The notes under the pieces were generated by a model that saw only the letters and a program-made list of their open reading frames with translations, did not search any database and had not been told where the DNA came from. The position numbers were made by a program, and so were the translations under genes. Below are positions 1 through 8,952 of a stretch of DNA of 64,000 nucleotides, one piece after another. Each line of letters begins with the position of its first letter. Position 1 is the stretch's first letter. The DNA comes from Paenibacillus rigui. Lineage in GTDB: Bacteria > Bacillota > Bacilli > Paenibacillales > NBRC-103111. The stretch spans positions 124,001 through 188,000 of the forward strand of contig NZ_NMQW01000025.1 in assembly GCF_002234615.1 (NCBI RefSeq), read 5' to 3'.

Positions 1-449
1 AGCTGCTGCTGAAGCTGTACCATCGACTGCTCGCTGGCTTCGCTTGCAGCCCCGTCTTCCGTCTGCGCGGTCATCATGAACGTGGTGGTACCGTCTGCGT
101 AGCCGATCCATGTCAGTGTGAACTGAACGTGGTTCTGCAGCGCAGCCTCCGATTTGTACAGGAGATGGTCCTGCTCCCGGGTGAAGACGGTTTGCTCCGG
201 CATCCCGAACGTCCGGCTCAGCTCCTGCCCGATGCGTAGAAATTCTTCTTCATTAGGATACGTTTTATAAGTGCTTGTATGCTTTAAAATAAGGTGCGGC
301 TCCGTGCCGATGGCCTGCTTGGACACCGGAAGCAGCAGCTGCAGACTGGCGCTGCCCGCCGTCTGTACGGTCTGCGCTTGTACGTGTACGGCCCAAGCGC
401 CGATAAGCAAGCTGAATGCAACCAGAATCAGGGTGATCGATCGTTTCAT
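1..449 (-). CDS. ywmB: YwmB-like TATA-box-binding-fold protein, partial (C-terminus outside window)
   Basis: The gene reads leftwards out of the window, so only about the first 149 residues are visible. It starts at an ATG with a clear signal peptide (MKRSITLILVAFSLLIGAW, cut probably after the HVQAQ stretch). The mature part has the length and pattern of the YwmB family, which in Bacillus lies just upstream of a murA copy and spoIID and is linked to sporulation or envelope work. Its biochemical role is unknown. Family assignment is by recognition of the overall pattern, not an exact motif. The neighbouring murA and spoIID genes, if present, would lie beyond the left edge. Confidence 0.6.
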   Translation of the reverse strand, partial: MKRSITLILVAFSLLIGAWAVHVQAQTVQTAGSASLQLLLPVSKQAIGTEPHLILKHTSTYKTYPNEEEFLRIGQELSRTFGMPEQTVFTREQDHLLYKSEAALQNHVQFTLTWIGYADGTTTFMMTAQTEDGAASEASEQSMVQLQQQ

Positions 450-680
450 CCTCAAGCGCCTCCTGCCGATTCTATGAATCTACTAAACAGGATGCTCCAA
501 TTTACTTCCGGATATACCTGAGACGCGGAATTTTTCCATATGTCTCCTTTTTCTTCATATGACTTAACAATTTCTTTACATTTCAGTTCATTTTCAGGTT
601 CTTTTAATATGGAGCGGGTACAATGAGGGTCCATGTTTTGAGCGGGTGTTGAAGCTCGTACTTTGATTTGAAGGAGCGTG

Positions 681-2693
681 ATGAAGGTGAAGCTATTTCC
701 GTATTTCCGGGCAAGGCAACCATCCAGGTGGGAACAGAACCGGATCGTACGATACAGCTTAATGACTATTTTACTGCTAGCCGTCCCCCCCTTGTTGCTG
801 CTTGGTGTAGAGTTGATTCAAAGAGGATCTTGGACCGATACGGTGGGATGGATTACCCAGCATCGGGACCTTGCGATCATGAATGGCACACTCGATCTGC
901 TTGTACTGCTTGTCTGTTACTCTCTGTTCGGCTCTCTGATGACCGGGGTGGCCGTGAGCGCATTGCTCTTATTCTTGATGGCGTTAATCAGCTATTTCAA
1001 AACGAAATTAATTGGAGAGCCTTTCTTTCCGTGGGATATATTTTTGAAAAAAGAAAGTATGAACATCATCCCGTTAGTCACGGGACCCTCCGCGTTAAAA
1101 AGAATCGCCGCCCTTGCCGGCGTGATCATCTTTCTGCTCGTGCTCCGCTGGCTGCTGCCGCGGCTCAGGCTGAAATGGAGCAGCCGAATTGTCGTCGGCG
1201 TCCTGTCGCTGCTGGCCCTGTATTCCTTCGGCATGCGAACCCCTTGGGCCACACAGTGGATGGATCGGATGGGCGCCAACGAGATCGTATGGAACCAGAA
1301 GCAAAATTACAGCGACAACGGGCTGGCGCTCGCTTTTACGATGAATGTGAAGAACATCGTGGTCGCCAAGCCGGAAGGATACAGCGAGCCTTCGATGGCT
1401 GCGGTAGCGCAAAATATCGCCGCAACGCAGACGGCAATGACCGTCGTATCCTCCAAGGAGACGGCTCCGCTTGAAAAAAAGCTTCAAGGGAAGCGGCCTA
1501 ACGTCATTTTTATTATGAACGAGGCGTTCTGGGATCCGACACTGCTGCCCAATGTTCAATTCAGCGAAGATCCGGTGCCGACTGTGCATCGGCTGCAAAA
1601 GGAATCCACATCCGGCTACTTGCTGTCGCCGCAGTTCGGCGGCGGCACCAGCAATGTCGAATATGAGGTGCTGTCAGGCAACTCCATGAGCTTCCTGCCG
1701 GGCGGCTCGGTACCGTATCAGCAATACATTAATAAGCCGCTGCCAAGCTTGGCGAGCTATTTTGAGAGCAAGGATTATAAAAGCATGGCGATTCATTCGT
1801 ACGAAGGCTGGTTCTGGAACCGGGAAAACGTATATAAGCAAATGGGCTTCGAGAGCTTCAAGAGTAAGGAGCGCTTCGACAATCCGGAATACAAGGGATT
1901 TTTTATTTCGGATGACGAAGTATCGAGAAGCATTATCAAGGAAGTCGATGACACCGAGAAGCCGATGTTTATTTATGCGGTCACGATGCAGAATCATGGG
2001 CCTTATGACGATGCGAAGCGCTATGACAGCAACCCGATTAAAGCCGAGGGGAATCTGACGGAGGATGCGCGCAGCATTCTCGAAACGTACACGCATGGCG
2101 CACATGATGCGGACCAAAGTCTCCAAATGCTCATCGATCATTTTGAGCAGTCGGATGAACCGACGGTCATTGTGTTCTATGGGGACCATCTCCCTATGCT
2201 GGGGATGGATTACGATGTGTATAAGCAAGGCGGCCTGATCAGCCAGTCGGCCCAATGGTCGCTCGAAGAGAACCGGCGCATGCATAGCGTGCCTTTCGTG
2301 ATGTGGTCGAATCTGGATCTGCCGAAGCAGCAGGTGCCTACCATAAGTGACTCGTTCCTCGGCTCCTTCGTTCTGGATACGCTGCAGATGGAGAAGCCTG
2401 CATCGTTTGCTCTTGGCGACCAGCTGAGACGGCAAACGCCGGGACTTTTGAGGGACCTGGTGGTGGATGCGGAGGGAGGTCTGCACCAGACCGTGCCCGA
2501 GGCTTCCCGGGAGCTCGTCAATCAATATAAAGAGCTGCAGTATGACCAGCTGTTCGGCAAACAGTTTTTATCCAAATATATCGATCAGGATTATTTAACC
2601 AAGTCTACGCTCCCGAATTACAACGCGGAGTTCGACGACTCGAGGCTGCCTGCCACGGATAAGATGGATGCCAGCGGCAGGGTGGGTTCTTAA
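681..2693 (+). CDS. LTA synthase family protein (LtaS-type membrane sulfatase-fold enzyme)
   Basis: Membrane enzyme of the lipoteichoic acid synthase family, which transfers glycerol phosphate from phosphatidylglycerol on the outer membrane face. About five membrane segments fill residues 24-185, then a linker, then the extracellular sulfatase-fold domain from about residue 270. Expected metal and catalytic residues are visible: the Asn-Glu of NVIFIMNEAF, the catalytic threonine at residue 323 in GGGTSNVEYE, TMQNHGPY, and YGDHLPM with Asp502-His503. At 670 residues it is a normal length. ATG 681 is chosen over GTG 678 because AAGGAG ends at 676. A terminator follows. Whether it makes main-chain LTA, primes it, or modifies another polymer cannot be told from sequence alone. 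Confidence 0.88.
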   Translation: MKVKLFPYFRARQPSRWEQNRIVRYSLMTILLLAVPPLLLLGVELIQRGSWTDTVGWITQHRDLAIMNGTLDLLVLLVCYSLFGSLMTGVAVSALLLFLMALISYFKTKLIGEPFFPWDIFLKKESMNIIPLVTGPSALKRIAALAGVIIFLLVLRWLLPRLRLKWSSRIVVGVLSLLALYSFGMRTPWATQWMDRMGANEIVWNQKQNYSDNGLALAFTMNVKNIVVAKPEGYSEPSMAAVAQNIAATQTAMTVVSSKETAPLEKKLQGKRPNVIFIMNEAFWDPTLLPNVQFSEDPVPTVHRLQKESTSGYLLSPQFGGGTSNVEYEVLSGNSMSFLPGGSVPYQQYINKPLPSLASYFESKDYKSMAIHSYEGWFWNRENVYKQMGFESFKSKERFDNPEYKGFFISDDEVSRSIIKEVDDTEKPMFIYAVTMQNHGPYDDAKRYDSNPIKAEGNLTEDARSILETYTHGAHDADQSLQMLIDHFEQSDEPTVIVFYGDHLPMLGMDYDVYKQGGLISQSAQWSLEENRRMHSVPFVMWSNLDLPKQQVPTISDSFLGSFVLDTLQMEKPASFALGDQLRRQTPGLLRDLVVDAEGGLHQTVPEASRELVNQYKELQYDQLFGKQFLSKYIDQDYLTKSTLPNYNAEFDDSRLPATDKMDASGRVGS

Positions 2694-2763
2694 GTATAGG
2701 CAATCGGAGAAAGGACTTCGCTTTGCGGCGGCCATCTATTAGGATGGGCCGCGAATGAGCACA

Positions 2764-2799
2764 AAAAAGGCGCTAACCTTGGGGGGTTAGTGCCTTTTG
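2764..2799. terminator. Rho-independent terminator between LTA synthase and ydjO-like gene
   Basis: Hairpin pairing AAAAAGGCgCTAACC with GGTTAGtGCCTTTT. A-rich and T-rich flanks on both sides suit a bidirectional stop for the two convergent genes. Confidence 0.75.
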
Positions 2800-2839
2800 T
2801 CGTAGTACACCCGGGGAATCCATCGATTCCCAAAAGGGG

Positions 2840-3043
2840 TTAATAAGTTTTTTGATGGTGATTTTGAAGCAGGGGAAGCATTTTGATATTTTTGACCATG
2901 GAAGCATGACAAATGGGGCAGTCCGGAGTACGGTCTAAAGAGAAATTTTCTCTCATCCAGCAGGAGCATTCTTCATTACTGCACATCCAGACGGATGTTT
3001 GTTCTTCTTGAACCGGTTCCATGGTTTTCTTTGAGAAATACAA
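2840..3043 (-). CDS. YdjO-family cold-inducible small zinc-ribbon protein
   Basis: Sixty-seven-residue protein with two cysteine pairs (WMCSNEECSCW and DCPICH), as expected for a small zinc ribbon, and the closing pattern of the YdjO cold-inducible family (MLPLLQNHHQKTY). I choose TTG at 3043 because AGGAGG lies seven bases upstream of it; an upstream ATG in frame has no such site. The gene follows a csp gene on the same strand, a pairing known from other Bacillota. Metal binding is inferred and the function of the family is not known. Confidence 0.75.
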   Translation of the reverse strand: MYFSKKTMEPVQEEQTSVWMCSNEECSCWMRENFSLDRTPDCPICHASMVKNIKMLPLLQNHHQKTY

Positions 3044-3104
3044 TGTAACCCCTCCTATGGTAAGCTGTAAGTTCCTCCAGGCAATGATGGCCAAATAATT
3101 TGAA

Positions 3105-3135
3105 AGAGAACTGCCCGATCAAGGAGCAGTTCTCT
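3105..3135 (-). terminator. Hairpin after the csp gene
   Basis: Perfect 10-bp inverted repeat AGAGAACTGC / GCAGTTCTCT with a short T run on the minus strand. It lies between csp and the ydjO-like gene, so it probably ends most csp transcripts and leaves some read-through. Confidence 0.55.
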
Positions 3136-3149
3136 CCATAGATGAAACC

Positions 3150-3350
3150 TTACAGTTTCACAACGTTTTCAGCTTGAGGACCGCGGTTGCCTTCAACAAC
3201 ATTGAATTGAACGCGTTGTCCTTCATCAAGAGATTTGTAGCCATCTCCTTGAATCGCGCTGAAGTGGACGAATACGTCTTTGCCGCCTTCCACTTCGATG
3301 AAGCCGAAACCTTTTTCTGCGTTAAACCATTTTACTGTTCCTGTTTCCAT
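3150..3350 (-). CDS. Cold-shock protein, CspA family
   Basis: Sixty-six-residue single cold-shock domain, the standard length. RNP1 is seen as KGFGFIEV and RNP2 as VFVHF, with the usual TGTVKWFN start. It binds single-stranded RNA and DNA and acts as an RNA chaperone. A strong ribosome binding site precedes the ATG, and the gene has a leader of about 130 bases, typical of cold-shock genes. Bacillota usually carry several paralogues and I cannot say which one (cspB, cspC or cspD) this matches. Confidence 0.95.
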   Translation of the reverse strand: METGTVKWFNAEKGFGFIEVEGGKDVFVHFSAIQGDGYKSLDEGQRVQFNVVEGNRGPQAENVVKL

Positions 3351-3488
3351 TCTTTAAAACCCTCCAATAATTTGTTACTCATATTTGTATGAATAAAAAA
3401 ATTCACACATTACAAAGAGTACCCTTTAAGCTGAAGTGATAACCCTTTCTAATATGTGAATTATACGTTCCTTTTATACCAATAATTC

Positions 3489-3497
3489 ATTATAACA
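3489..3497 (-). promoter_or_regulatory. Extended -10 promoter for the csp gene
   Basis: On the minus strand the sequence reads TGTTATAAT, an extended -10 (TGnTATAAT), in a very AT-rich stretch. It would start transcription near 3482 and give a leader of about 130 bases. No good -35 is visible. Confidence 0.5.
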
Positions 3498-3808
3498 CAC
3501 ATTTTTTTCTTATAACAGGGTGTTTCGGAAAAAAACATGTAAAACAATTTACCATTTGCAGGCTAAACAAGCCCCATATATGCTGAATTGAACCCAAGGT
3601 TAAATCCGGCACAGCTCAAGTTAAAATTGGCTCATGGTATCCCGCTCAATGCTTATACCTATAGGGTTCCCGCCTCTGCTCGACAAGTAGTTAAATCCGA
3701 TGGATAGCTTATCGACGACAGATTATGGATAATGAAGGTCAGAGAGGCAGGCCGCTCACTGAAAGCGGTTAAAGAACAATTTAATTAGGATAAGTGGAGG
3801 GCAGTGAA
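3498..3808. other. Gene-free spacer between csp and the first solute-binding protein
   Basis: No gene seen. A possible catabolite-responsive element (TGAAAGCGGTTAAA, 3760-3773) overlaps a GCCGCT/AGCGGT inverted repeat close to the start of the solute-binding protein gene. It departs from the cre consensus at about two positions, so it is weak. No convincing sigma-A promoter was found by eye. Confidence 0.35.
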
Positions 3809-5326
3809 ATGGCAAATAAACAGAGATGGGTGGCAACCTGTTGTGCGGCAGTGATGACGATGGGGATGATCGCAGGATGTGCAAGCAAGCCGGAGGCTAC
3901 AAGCCAAGGCAGCGATGCCAAGGAAGACAACAGTCCGATGGCGATATCCATGGCGATGCAGCAAGTAAACGACATTCCTAATAAAGGCAATGAAGTGGAG
4001 CAGTTGATCGAGAAATACACGAACACAAAGCTGGACATTCAGTGGATTCCAAGCTCGGCTTATGACGATAAGATTAACGTAATGATCGCATCCAACGAGA
4101 TGCCACAGCTTCTGAAGGTGCAATACGTACCGAACATCATCAGCGGGATGCAGTCCGGCTTGTTCTGGGATGTCACCCCTTATCTGAAGGATTATAAAAA
4201 CTTGTCCGCCCAGAACCCGCAGTACTTCGACAACATTAAGGTAGACGGCAAGCTGTACGGCGTTCCGGTATTTTCGGACATTGCCCGGGTAGGTATCGTA
4301 TACCGTAAGGATTGGCTGGATGCGCTGGGCCTGCAGGTGCCTAAATCCATTGACGAGTGGTATAACGCGATCAAAGCGATGACCTTGAACGACCCGGACA
4401 AAAACGGGAAGAACGACACGTACGGAACGCTTCTTTTCAAAAAATATAACGAAGGTCAAGCTTCGCTGACCACACGTTTTGCCGTCGGTATGGGCGGTCC
4501 TAACAAATGGGCGGTGAACAACGGCAGCTTCGAGCCTGAGTTTACGTCCAAGGAATACACCGACGTATTGAAGCTTTACAAGCGTCTGTATGAAGAGAAG
4601 CTGCTAAATCAGGATTTTGCCGTATTCGATGTAACGGAAGCGGATAAATTGTTCGATGCCGGACGCGTCGGGTTTAAGATTGCGGTAGCTACGACAGCGA
4701 AGAGCCAGCAGGACCGCCTTGCGAAGAACGACCCGAAAGCGGTTGTAGATGTGGCGCCGATCTCGGGCCCAAGCGGGATTAAAGTAGCGGGACAAACAGG
4801 CAACTCCGGTATTTATGTCATTCCTAAATCGAAAGTGAAAACAGAAGCCGAGGTCAGAAAGCTGTTGAAATTTCTGGACAGCATGATGGAGCCGAACATG
4901 GCGAACCTGCTGACACGCGGCATCGAAGGCAAGCACTACACCAAGACGGCGGACGGCAAAGCGGAGTTCACGGATTTCACCACATTCCAGAGAGAAGTAA
5001 AGCCTTACCGCGATAATATGCTGTATGTGGACGGCTACAACACCTTAACGCTCAAAGACACGCCGATCGGCGAAAAAGGAACGAAAATCACGCAGGAGAA
5101 CGTGAAAAACTCCGTGCCGAACCCGGCTCTGACCTTGATTTCACCAACGTATTCGGAGCGCGGCAAAGAGCTCGATCAAATGATTTGGGATGCACAAACG
5201 AAGTATATTATGGGCAAGCTGGACGATGCGGGCTGGCAGGCAGAGATTGAAAAGTGGAAAAAAGCCGGCGGTGCGAAGCTGATGGAAGAATACAAGGCCG
5301 AGTACGCGAAGGTAAACAAGAAATAA
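3809..5326 (+). CDS. Extracellular solute-binding lipoprotein, family 1 (first of a tandem pair)
   Basis: Binding-protein lipoprotein of 505 residues for an ABC sugar or oligosaccharide importer of the LipO/YtcQ type. The signal sequence ends in a lipobox (MIAGCAS). Around residue 195 it carries the calcium-loop motif DPDKNGKNDT seen in AlgQ-type oligosaccharide-binding proteins. ATG 3809 is chosen because GGAGGG sits seven bases upstream. The next gene is a close paralogue, but no permease or ATPase gene is near, so it must work with a permease pair encoded elsewhere (and possibly a shared MsmX-type ATPase), or act as a sensor. The substrate is unknown. Confidence 0.85.
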   Translation: MANKQRWVATCCAAVMTMGMIAGCASKPEATSQGSDAKEDNSPMAISMAMQQVNDIPNKGNEVEQLIEKYTNTKLDIQWIPSSAYDDKINVMIASNEMPQLLKVQYVPNIISGMQSGLFWDVTPYLKDYKNLSAQNPQYFDNIKVDGKLYGVPVFSDIARVGIVYRKDWLDALGLQVPKSIDEWYNAIKAMTLNDPDKNGKNDTYGTLLFKKYNEGQASLTTRFAVGMGGPNKWAVNNGSFEPEFTSKEYTDVLKLYKRLYEEKLLNQDFAVFDVTEADKLFDAGRVGFKIAVATTAKSQQDRLAKNDPKAVVDVAPISGPSGIKVAGQTGNSGIYVIPKSKVKTEAEVRKLLKFLDSMMEPNMANLLTRGIEGKHYTKTADGKAEFTDFTTFQREVKPYRDNMLYVDGYNTLTLKDTPIGEKGTKITQENVKNSVPNPALTLISPTYSERGKELDQMIWDAQTKYIMGKLDDAGWQAEIEKWKKAGGAKLMEEYKAEYAKVNKK

Positions 5327-5360
5327 AAACGAAGATTCGTATTACTGGGGGAGAAGAAAG

Positions 5361-6875
5361 ATGAACAATAAAAAGTGGGTTGCTTTGGCATGTACAGGCG
5401 CTTTGGCCACAGGTCTATTGGCAGGCTGCGGAGCGAAGGATTCCGCGACTCCGGGAGCGGGCGGGAAGGAAGATGACAGTCCTTTTCCGATCAACATGGC
5501 TTTGCTGCAGGTAGGCGATATTCCGAATAAGGGCAATGAGTTCGAGCAGGCGGTAGAGAAATATACGAATACGAAGCTGGATATTCAATGGATTCCTCAG
5601 GCTGCCTTTGACGAGAAGGTCAACGTTATGATCGCCTCCAATGAAATGCCGAAGATCATGAAGGTAAACTACGTACCTACGACGATCAATGCGATTCAGG
5701 GAGGCCAGTTCTGGGAAATCGGCCCGCTGCTGAAGGATTATAAGAATCTGTCCGCACAGGACCCGCAATATTATCAGAACATTTCCGTAGACGGAAAAGT
5801 GTACGGGGTGCCGAATTTCCGGGATATCGGCCGTGCGGCCATCGTGTACCGCAAGGATTGGTTCGACGCCCTTGGCTTGAAAATCCCTGCCAGTCTGGAT
5901 GACTGGTACAATGTGATGAAAGCTATCGCCACGAAGGACCCGGACAAAAACGGCAAGGACGATACGTATGGAACGGTTTTGTTCAAAAAGTATAACGAAG
6001 GTACGCAGCCGGTGCTGACCCGTATTGCAGTCGGTCTTGGCGGGGTTAACCGCTGGGGTGTAGATAACGGCAAATTTACGCCGGAATTTATGACCAAAGA
6101 ATACGTGGATGTGATGAAGCTGTTCCGCAAGCTGTTCGAGGAAAAGCTGATTAATGCGGATTTTGCCGCATTCGATCAATCGGAAGCGGATAAAATGGTC
6201 GACTCGGGACGCGTCGCAATGAAGCTGAATGGCGTGGCCAATAACGGCAAAAGCTTTCAGGACCGCATGACGAAGGTAAATCCTCAGGCGGTGTTCGATG
6301 TTGAGCCTTTCACAGGTCCGAAGGGGCCGCGTCTGGCAGGTGAGCCTGGCAACTTCGGCTTCCTGGCCATTCCGAAATCGTCGGTCAAAACGGAAGCGGA
6401 ATTGAAGAAGGTGCTGACCTTCCTTGATAAAATGATGGATCCGCAAATGAGCGCGCTGCAGCTTCGCGGTATCGAGAACAAGCACTACAAAAATATCGAC
6501 GGCGGCAAAACGGAAATGACCGATTTGACGGCATTCCAACGGGAAATCAAGCCGTACCGCGATAACATGGTCAACGTGGAAGGCTACAATGTAGCTTCAT
6601 TGAAGGATACGCCGCTTGGTGAAAAGGGAACGAAAATGACGCGTGACAACGGCAAATATGCCGTCCCTAACCCTGCGTTGACCCTCACCTCCGCTACGAA
6701 TACAGAGCGGGGCAAAGAGCTGGATCAAATGATCTGGGATGCGCAAACGAAATACATTATGGGTAAGCTCGACGATGCCGGCTGGCAAGCCGAGGTGGAC
6801 AAATGGCGTAAAGCGGGCGGCGACAAGCTGATTAAGGAATACGAGGAAGCTTACGCAAAGCAAGCAAAGAAATAA
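5361..6875 (+). CDS. Extracellular solute-binding lipoprotein, family 1 (second of a tandem pair)
   Basis: Lipoprotein of 504 residues with lipobox LLAGCGAK and an ATG preceded by GGGGGAGAAG. It is similar to the preceding protein along its whole length, including the calcium-loop motif DPDKNGKDDT and an almost identical C-terminal segment (DQMIWDAQTKYIMGKLDDAG). The two genes are 34 bases apart and are probably cotranscribed. A tandem duplication is the simplest origin. Differences lie mostly in the segments that usually line the sugar cleft, so the pair may bind related but different glycans. Confidence 0.85.
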   Translation: MNNKKWVALACTGALATGLLAGCGAKDSATPGAGGKEDDSPFPINMALLQVGDIPNKGNEFEQAVEKYTNTKLDIQWIPQAAFDEKVNVMIASNEMPKIMKVNYVPTTINAIQGGQFWEIGPLLKDYKNLSAQDPQYYQNISVDGKVYGVPNFRDIGRAAIVYRKDWFDALGLKIPASLDDWYNVMKAIATKDPDKNGKDDTYGTVLFKKYNEGTQPVLTRIAVGLGGVNRWGVDNGKFTPEFMTKEYVDVMKLFRKLFEEKLINADFAAFDQSEADKMVDSGRVAMKLNGVANNGKSFQDRMTKVNPQAVFDVEPFTGPKGPRLAGEPGNFGFLAIPKSSVKTEAELKKVLTFLDKMMDPQMSALQLRGIENKHYKNIDGGKTEMTDLTAFQREIKPYRDNMVNVEGYNVASLKDTPLGEKGTKMTRDNGKYAVPNPALTLTSATNTERGKELDQMIWDAQTKYIMGKLDDAGWQAEVDKWRKAGGDKLIKEYEEAYAKQAKK

Positions 6876-6887
6876 GATGCAGATGAA

Positions 6888-6920
6888 ACGAGCCTGGCGG
6901 GCGTACCGCCGGGCTTGTTT
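6888..6920 (+). terminator. Terminator after the solute-binding pair
   Basis: GC-rich hairpin CGAGCCtGGCGG / CCGCCgGGCTTG followed by TTTG. It ends the two-gene unit. Confidence 0.65.
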
Positions 6921-7043
6921 GCGTCCCTAGATCCCGAAATCCGGCAAATCCCAAGGAAAGGCGTGATTCCGCTTGTTTAATCATTCTTGCTTCACGCGGC
7001 ACATAGGATAGATAAGACGGTTAGGAAAGGCGGGGGTTGCGTT

Positions 7044-7925
7044 GTGATCAAGTTTACCGATCCGAATGAGAAAGTCAATTGGGATTCGCTTACCGAGCGG
7101 GAGAGAGCGATCTTTGACCAGAAGGAGCACCTTGCCACGAAATTTACATACCCTTCCTGGAAATCGCTCCAGTTCGAATTGAGGGCGAGAGTGGCGATTA
7201 TGGACGCGGCCATGGCCCTTAACAATAGCGCTGCGGGTTTTGCCACATTCAAGCAATCCCAATGCAACGATGAGTATTGGATACGCAAGGAGAACGGCGG
7301 CTTCCTGCTGAAGAAGGACGTGCTTCCAAGCAAGGCGGTACGCGACATTTTCATCAACGGGAATCAATACGGATTCGAATGCGCGACAGCTATTATTATT
7401 ATTTTGTATAAAGCGGCTTTGGAGATACTGGGGGACGAAGTGTTTGATAAGATGTTCAAGGAATTGTTTCTGTATTCCTGGAATTTCGACAGCGACCTGA
7501 AGCTGATTACGGTAAATGGCAAGCAGGAGGCTTTTTCGGGGGATGTGATGTATTTCAAAAACCCTGATGTCGATCCCAAAATGCCGGAGTGGCAGGGGGA
7601 GAATGTCGTAAAGATGGAGCAATCGATGTTTTTCGGCCACGGCATCAGCGTTCTGTCCAAGGAGCAAATCATCGAGCGGCTCAACAGGCTGAGAAAACCG
7701 GGCAGCACGGTCTCGGCCTACTTGGTGGATCAAGTCACGTATCCGGATTTCAGCTATTGGGAGAAAATGGCCGACACCGGGCAGCAGGATACGGGAGCCC
7801 CTCCTTCCGTGACGGCGACAGCCCCGTTTCCGCCCTTGCTTGTGCAGCCGGTCCCGCTCCTATCTCCTGCCGCGGGTACGGTTATTGGCCGTATCGGCGG
7901 CAGGACGATGGTCTATGCGCGGTAA
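7044..7925 (+). CDS. tgl: Protein-glutamine gamma-glutamyltransferase (spore coat transglutaminase)
   Basis: Forms epsilon-(gamma-glutamyl)lysine cross-links between spore coat proteins. The match to Bacillus Tgl is clear: FATFK, LPSKAVRDIFINGNQYGFECATA with the catalytic cysteine at residue 113, MYFKNPDVDP, and GHGISVLSKEQIIERLN. GTG 7044 is chosen because a purine-rich ribosome site lies just before it. At 293 residues it is about 45 longer than the B. subtilis enzyme. The excess is a Pro/Val/Ala-rich C-terminal tail after YPDFSYWEKM that the known enzyme lacks. The gene appears to stand alone and supports a spore-forming host. Confidence 0.92.
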   Translation: MIKFTDPNEKVNWDSLTERERAIFDQKEHLATKFTYPSWKSLQFELRARVAIMDAAMALNNSAAGFATFKQSQCNDEYWIRKENGGFLLKKDVLPSKAVRDIFINGNQYGFECATAIIIILYKAALEILGDEVFDKMFKELFLYSWNFDSDLKLITVNGKQEAFSGDVMYFKNPDVDPKMPEWQGENVVKMEQSMFFGHGISVLSKEQIIERLNRLRKPGSTVSAYLVDQVTYPDFSYWEKMADTGQQDTGAPPSVTATAPFPPLLVQPVPLLSPAAGTVIGRIGGRTMVYAR

Positions 7926-7969
7926 GAGTAAAATCAGCGCAGCAGGGCAGGGTTGAGGCTGAGCCTCTT

Positions 7970-8785
7970 CTAGGCTAAAGCAGCGTACCAGTCCCAGCCG
8001 GTTCCGACATGCTCCGGCTTGTGGGCGTCGGAGCCGTAGATGCAGGCAATGCCCTGCTGTCTGCACTGCTGGATAAACCAGTCCGGCGCATAGGGCTTGC
8101 CGCAGGTGGCGACGCGCAAGCCCGCCGTGTTCACATCGATGCCGACGCCGGTTTGTGCAAGCTTCGGAATGATCGCTTCCAGGCGGCGCCGAATGTGGGC
8201 TTCATCAATTTCGGGGAGGGCCAGCCTGAACTTCTCGATCAGGTTGATGTGACCGATCCGCTTGCGCATGGGCAGCTGAGCCGCCCACTCGATAGCAGCC
8301 TCCACATGATCGTAATATTCCTCGACAACCCGCTCCATCGTGCCATAGTACGACAGGAGTCCTTCGCGGAAATCATCCGCAGTGAAATCGATGCACCGCA
8401 TGCCTTCTTTGCCGGGCAAATAATGAACGGAGTAGACGACATCCTCCAGGTCCTGCTGCCACCGGCTCACTAGCTGCTCCGTGTAGTCCAGCCTCCCCGG
8501 CAAGTAATCCAGCTCAAGCCCGACAGTTACGTCGAGGCGTCCGCTGAACTGGGTCTTCATTTGCTGCGCGTAACGGATATATTGCGGAAGCTCCTCCTCC
8601 GGCATGGCCAGCTCCTCGAACAGCTTCCGGTCAGCTACCCAGCCCTGCGGCAGCGGCGGATGCTCGCTGATCGTATACCGCTCGAAGCCTTGCTGAATCG
8701 CCTGCTCCAAGTATTCCTCCTGAGGCGCGCTGCTGCCGTGGTAGCAAAACCGGGTGTGGGTGTGCCCGTCCCATTTGATACTCAT
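7970..8785 (-). CDS. hisJ: Histidinol-phosphatase, PHP family (HisJ type)
   Basis: Metal-dependent PHP-fold phosphatase that makes histidinol from histidinol phosphate. Metal ligands are visible in order: DGHTHTRFCYHG at the N-terminus, ISEHPPLP, GLELDYL, YSVHYLPG, IGHINLIEKF and GSDAHKPEHVG. At 271 residues the length is normal. ATG 8785 is chosen because AAAGGGGG precedes it. No other his genes are nearby. Some proteins in this family act on other phosphates, so the substrate is inferred. Confidence 0.85.
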   Translation of the reverse strand: MSIKWDGHTHTRFCYHGSSAPQEEYLEQAIQQGFERYTISEHPPLPQGWVADRKLFEELAMPEEELPQYIRYAQQMKTQFSGRLDVTVGLELDYLPGRLDYTEQLVSRWQQDLEDVVYSVHYLPGKEGMRCIDFTADDFREGLLSYYGTMERVVEEYYDHVEAAIEWAAQLPMRKRIGHINLIEKFRLALPEIDEAHIRRRLEAIIPKLAQTGVGIDVNTAGLRVATCGKPYAPDWFIQQCRQQGIACIYGSDAHKPEHVGTGWDWYAALA

Positions 8786-8952
8786 TTCAATTCCCCCTTT
8801 TCTTTTCATTGTAGAATAAGCCTAATTGTTAGACAACTATGAGTGAAATTCATAGATAGCAAATACAATTCAAATAAAAAAACTAAACAATTCTTATTAT
8901 GATAAGAGGAGAAACTGAAGGACTGTTTTATTTACTTGGGGGGTCAAAGTTG

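Noticed and set aside
668-1474. Long plus-strand open frame overlapping the LTA synthase gene
   Set aside because: It lies in another frame of a well-supported gene and has no recognisable protein pattern.
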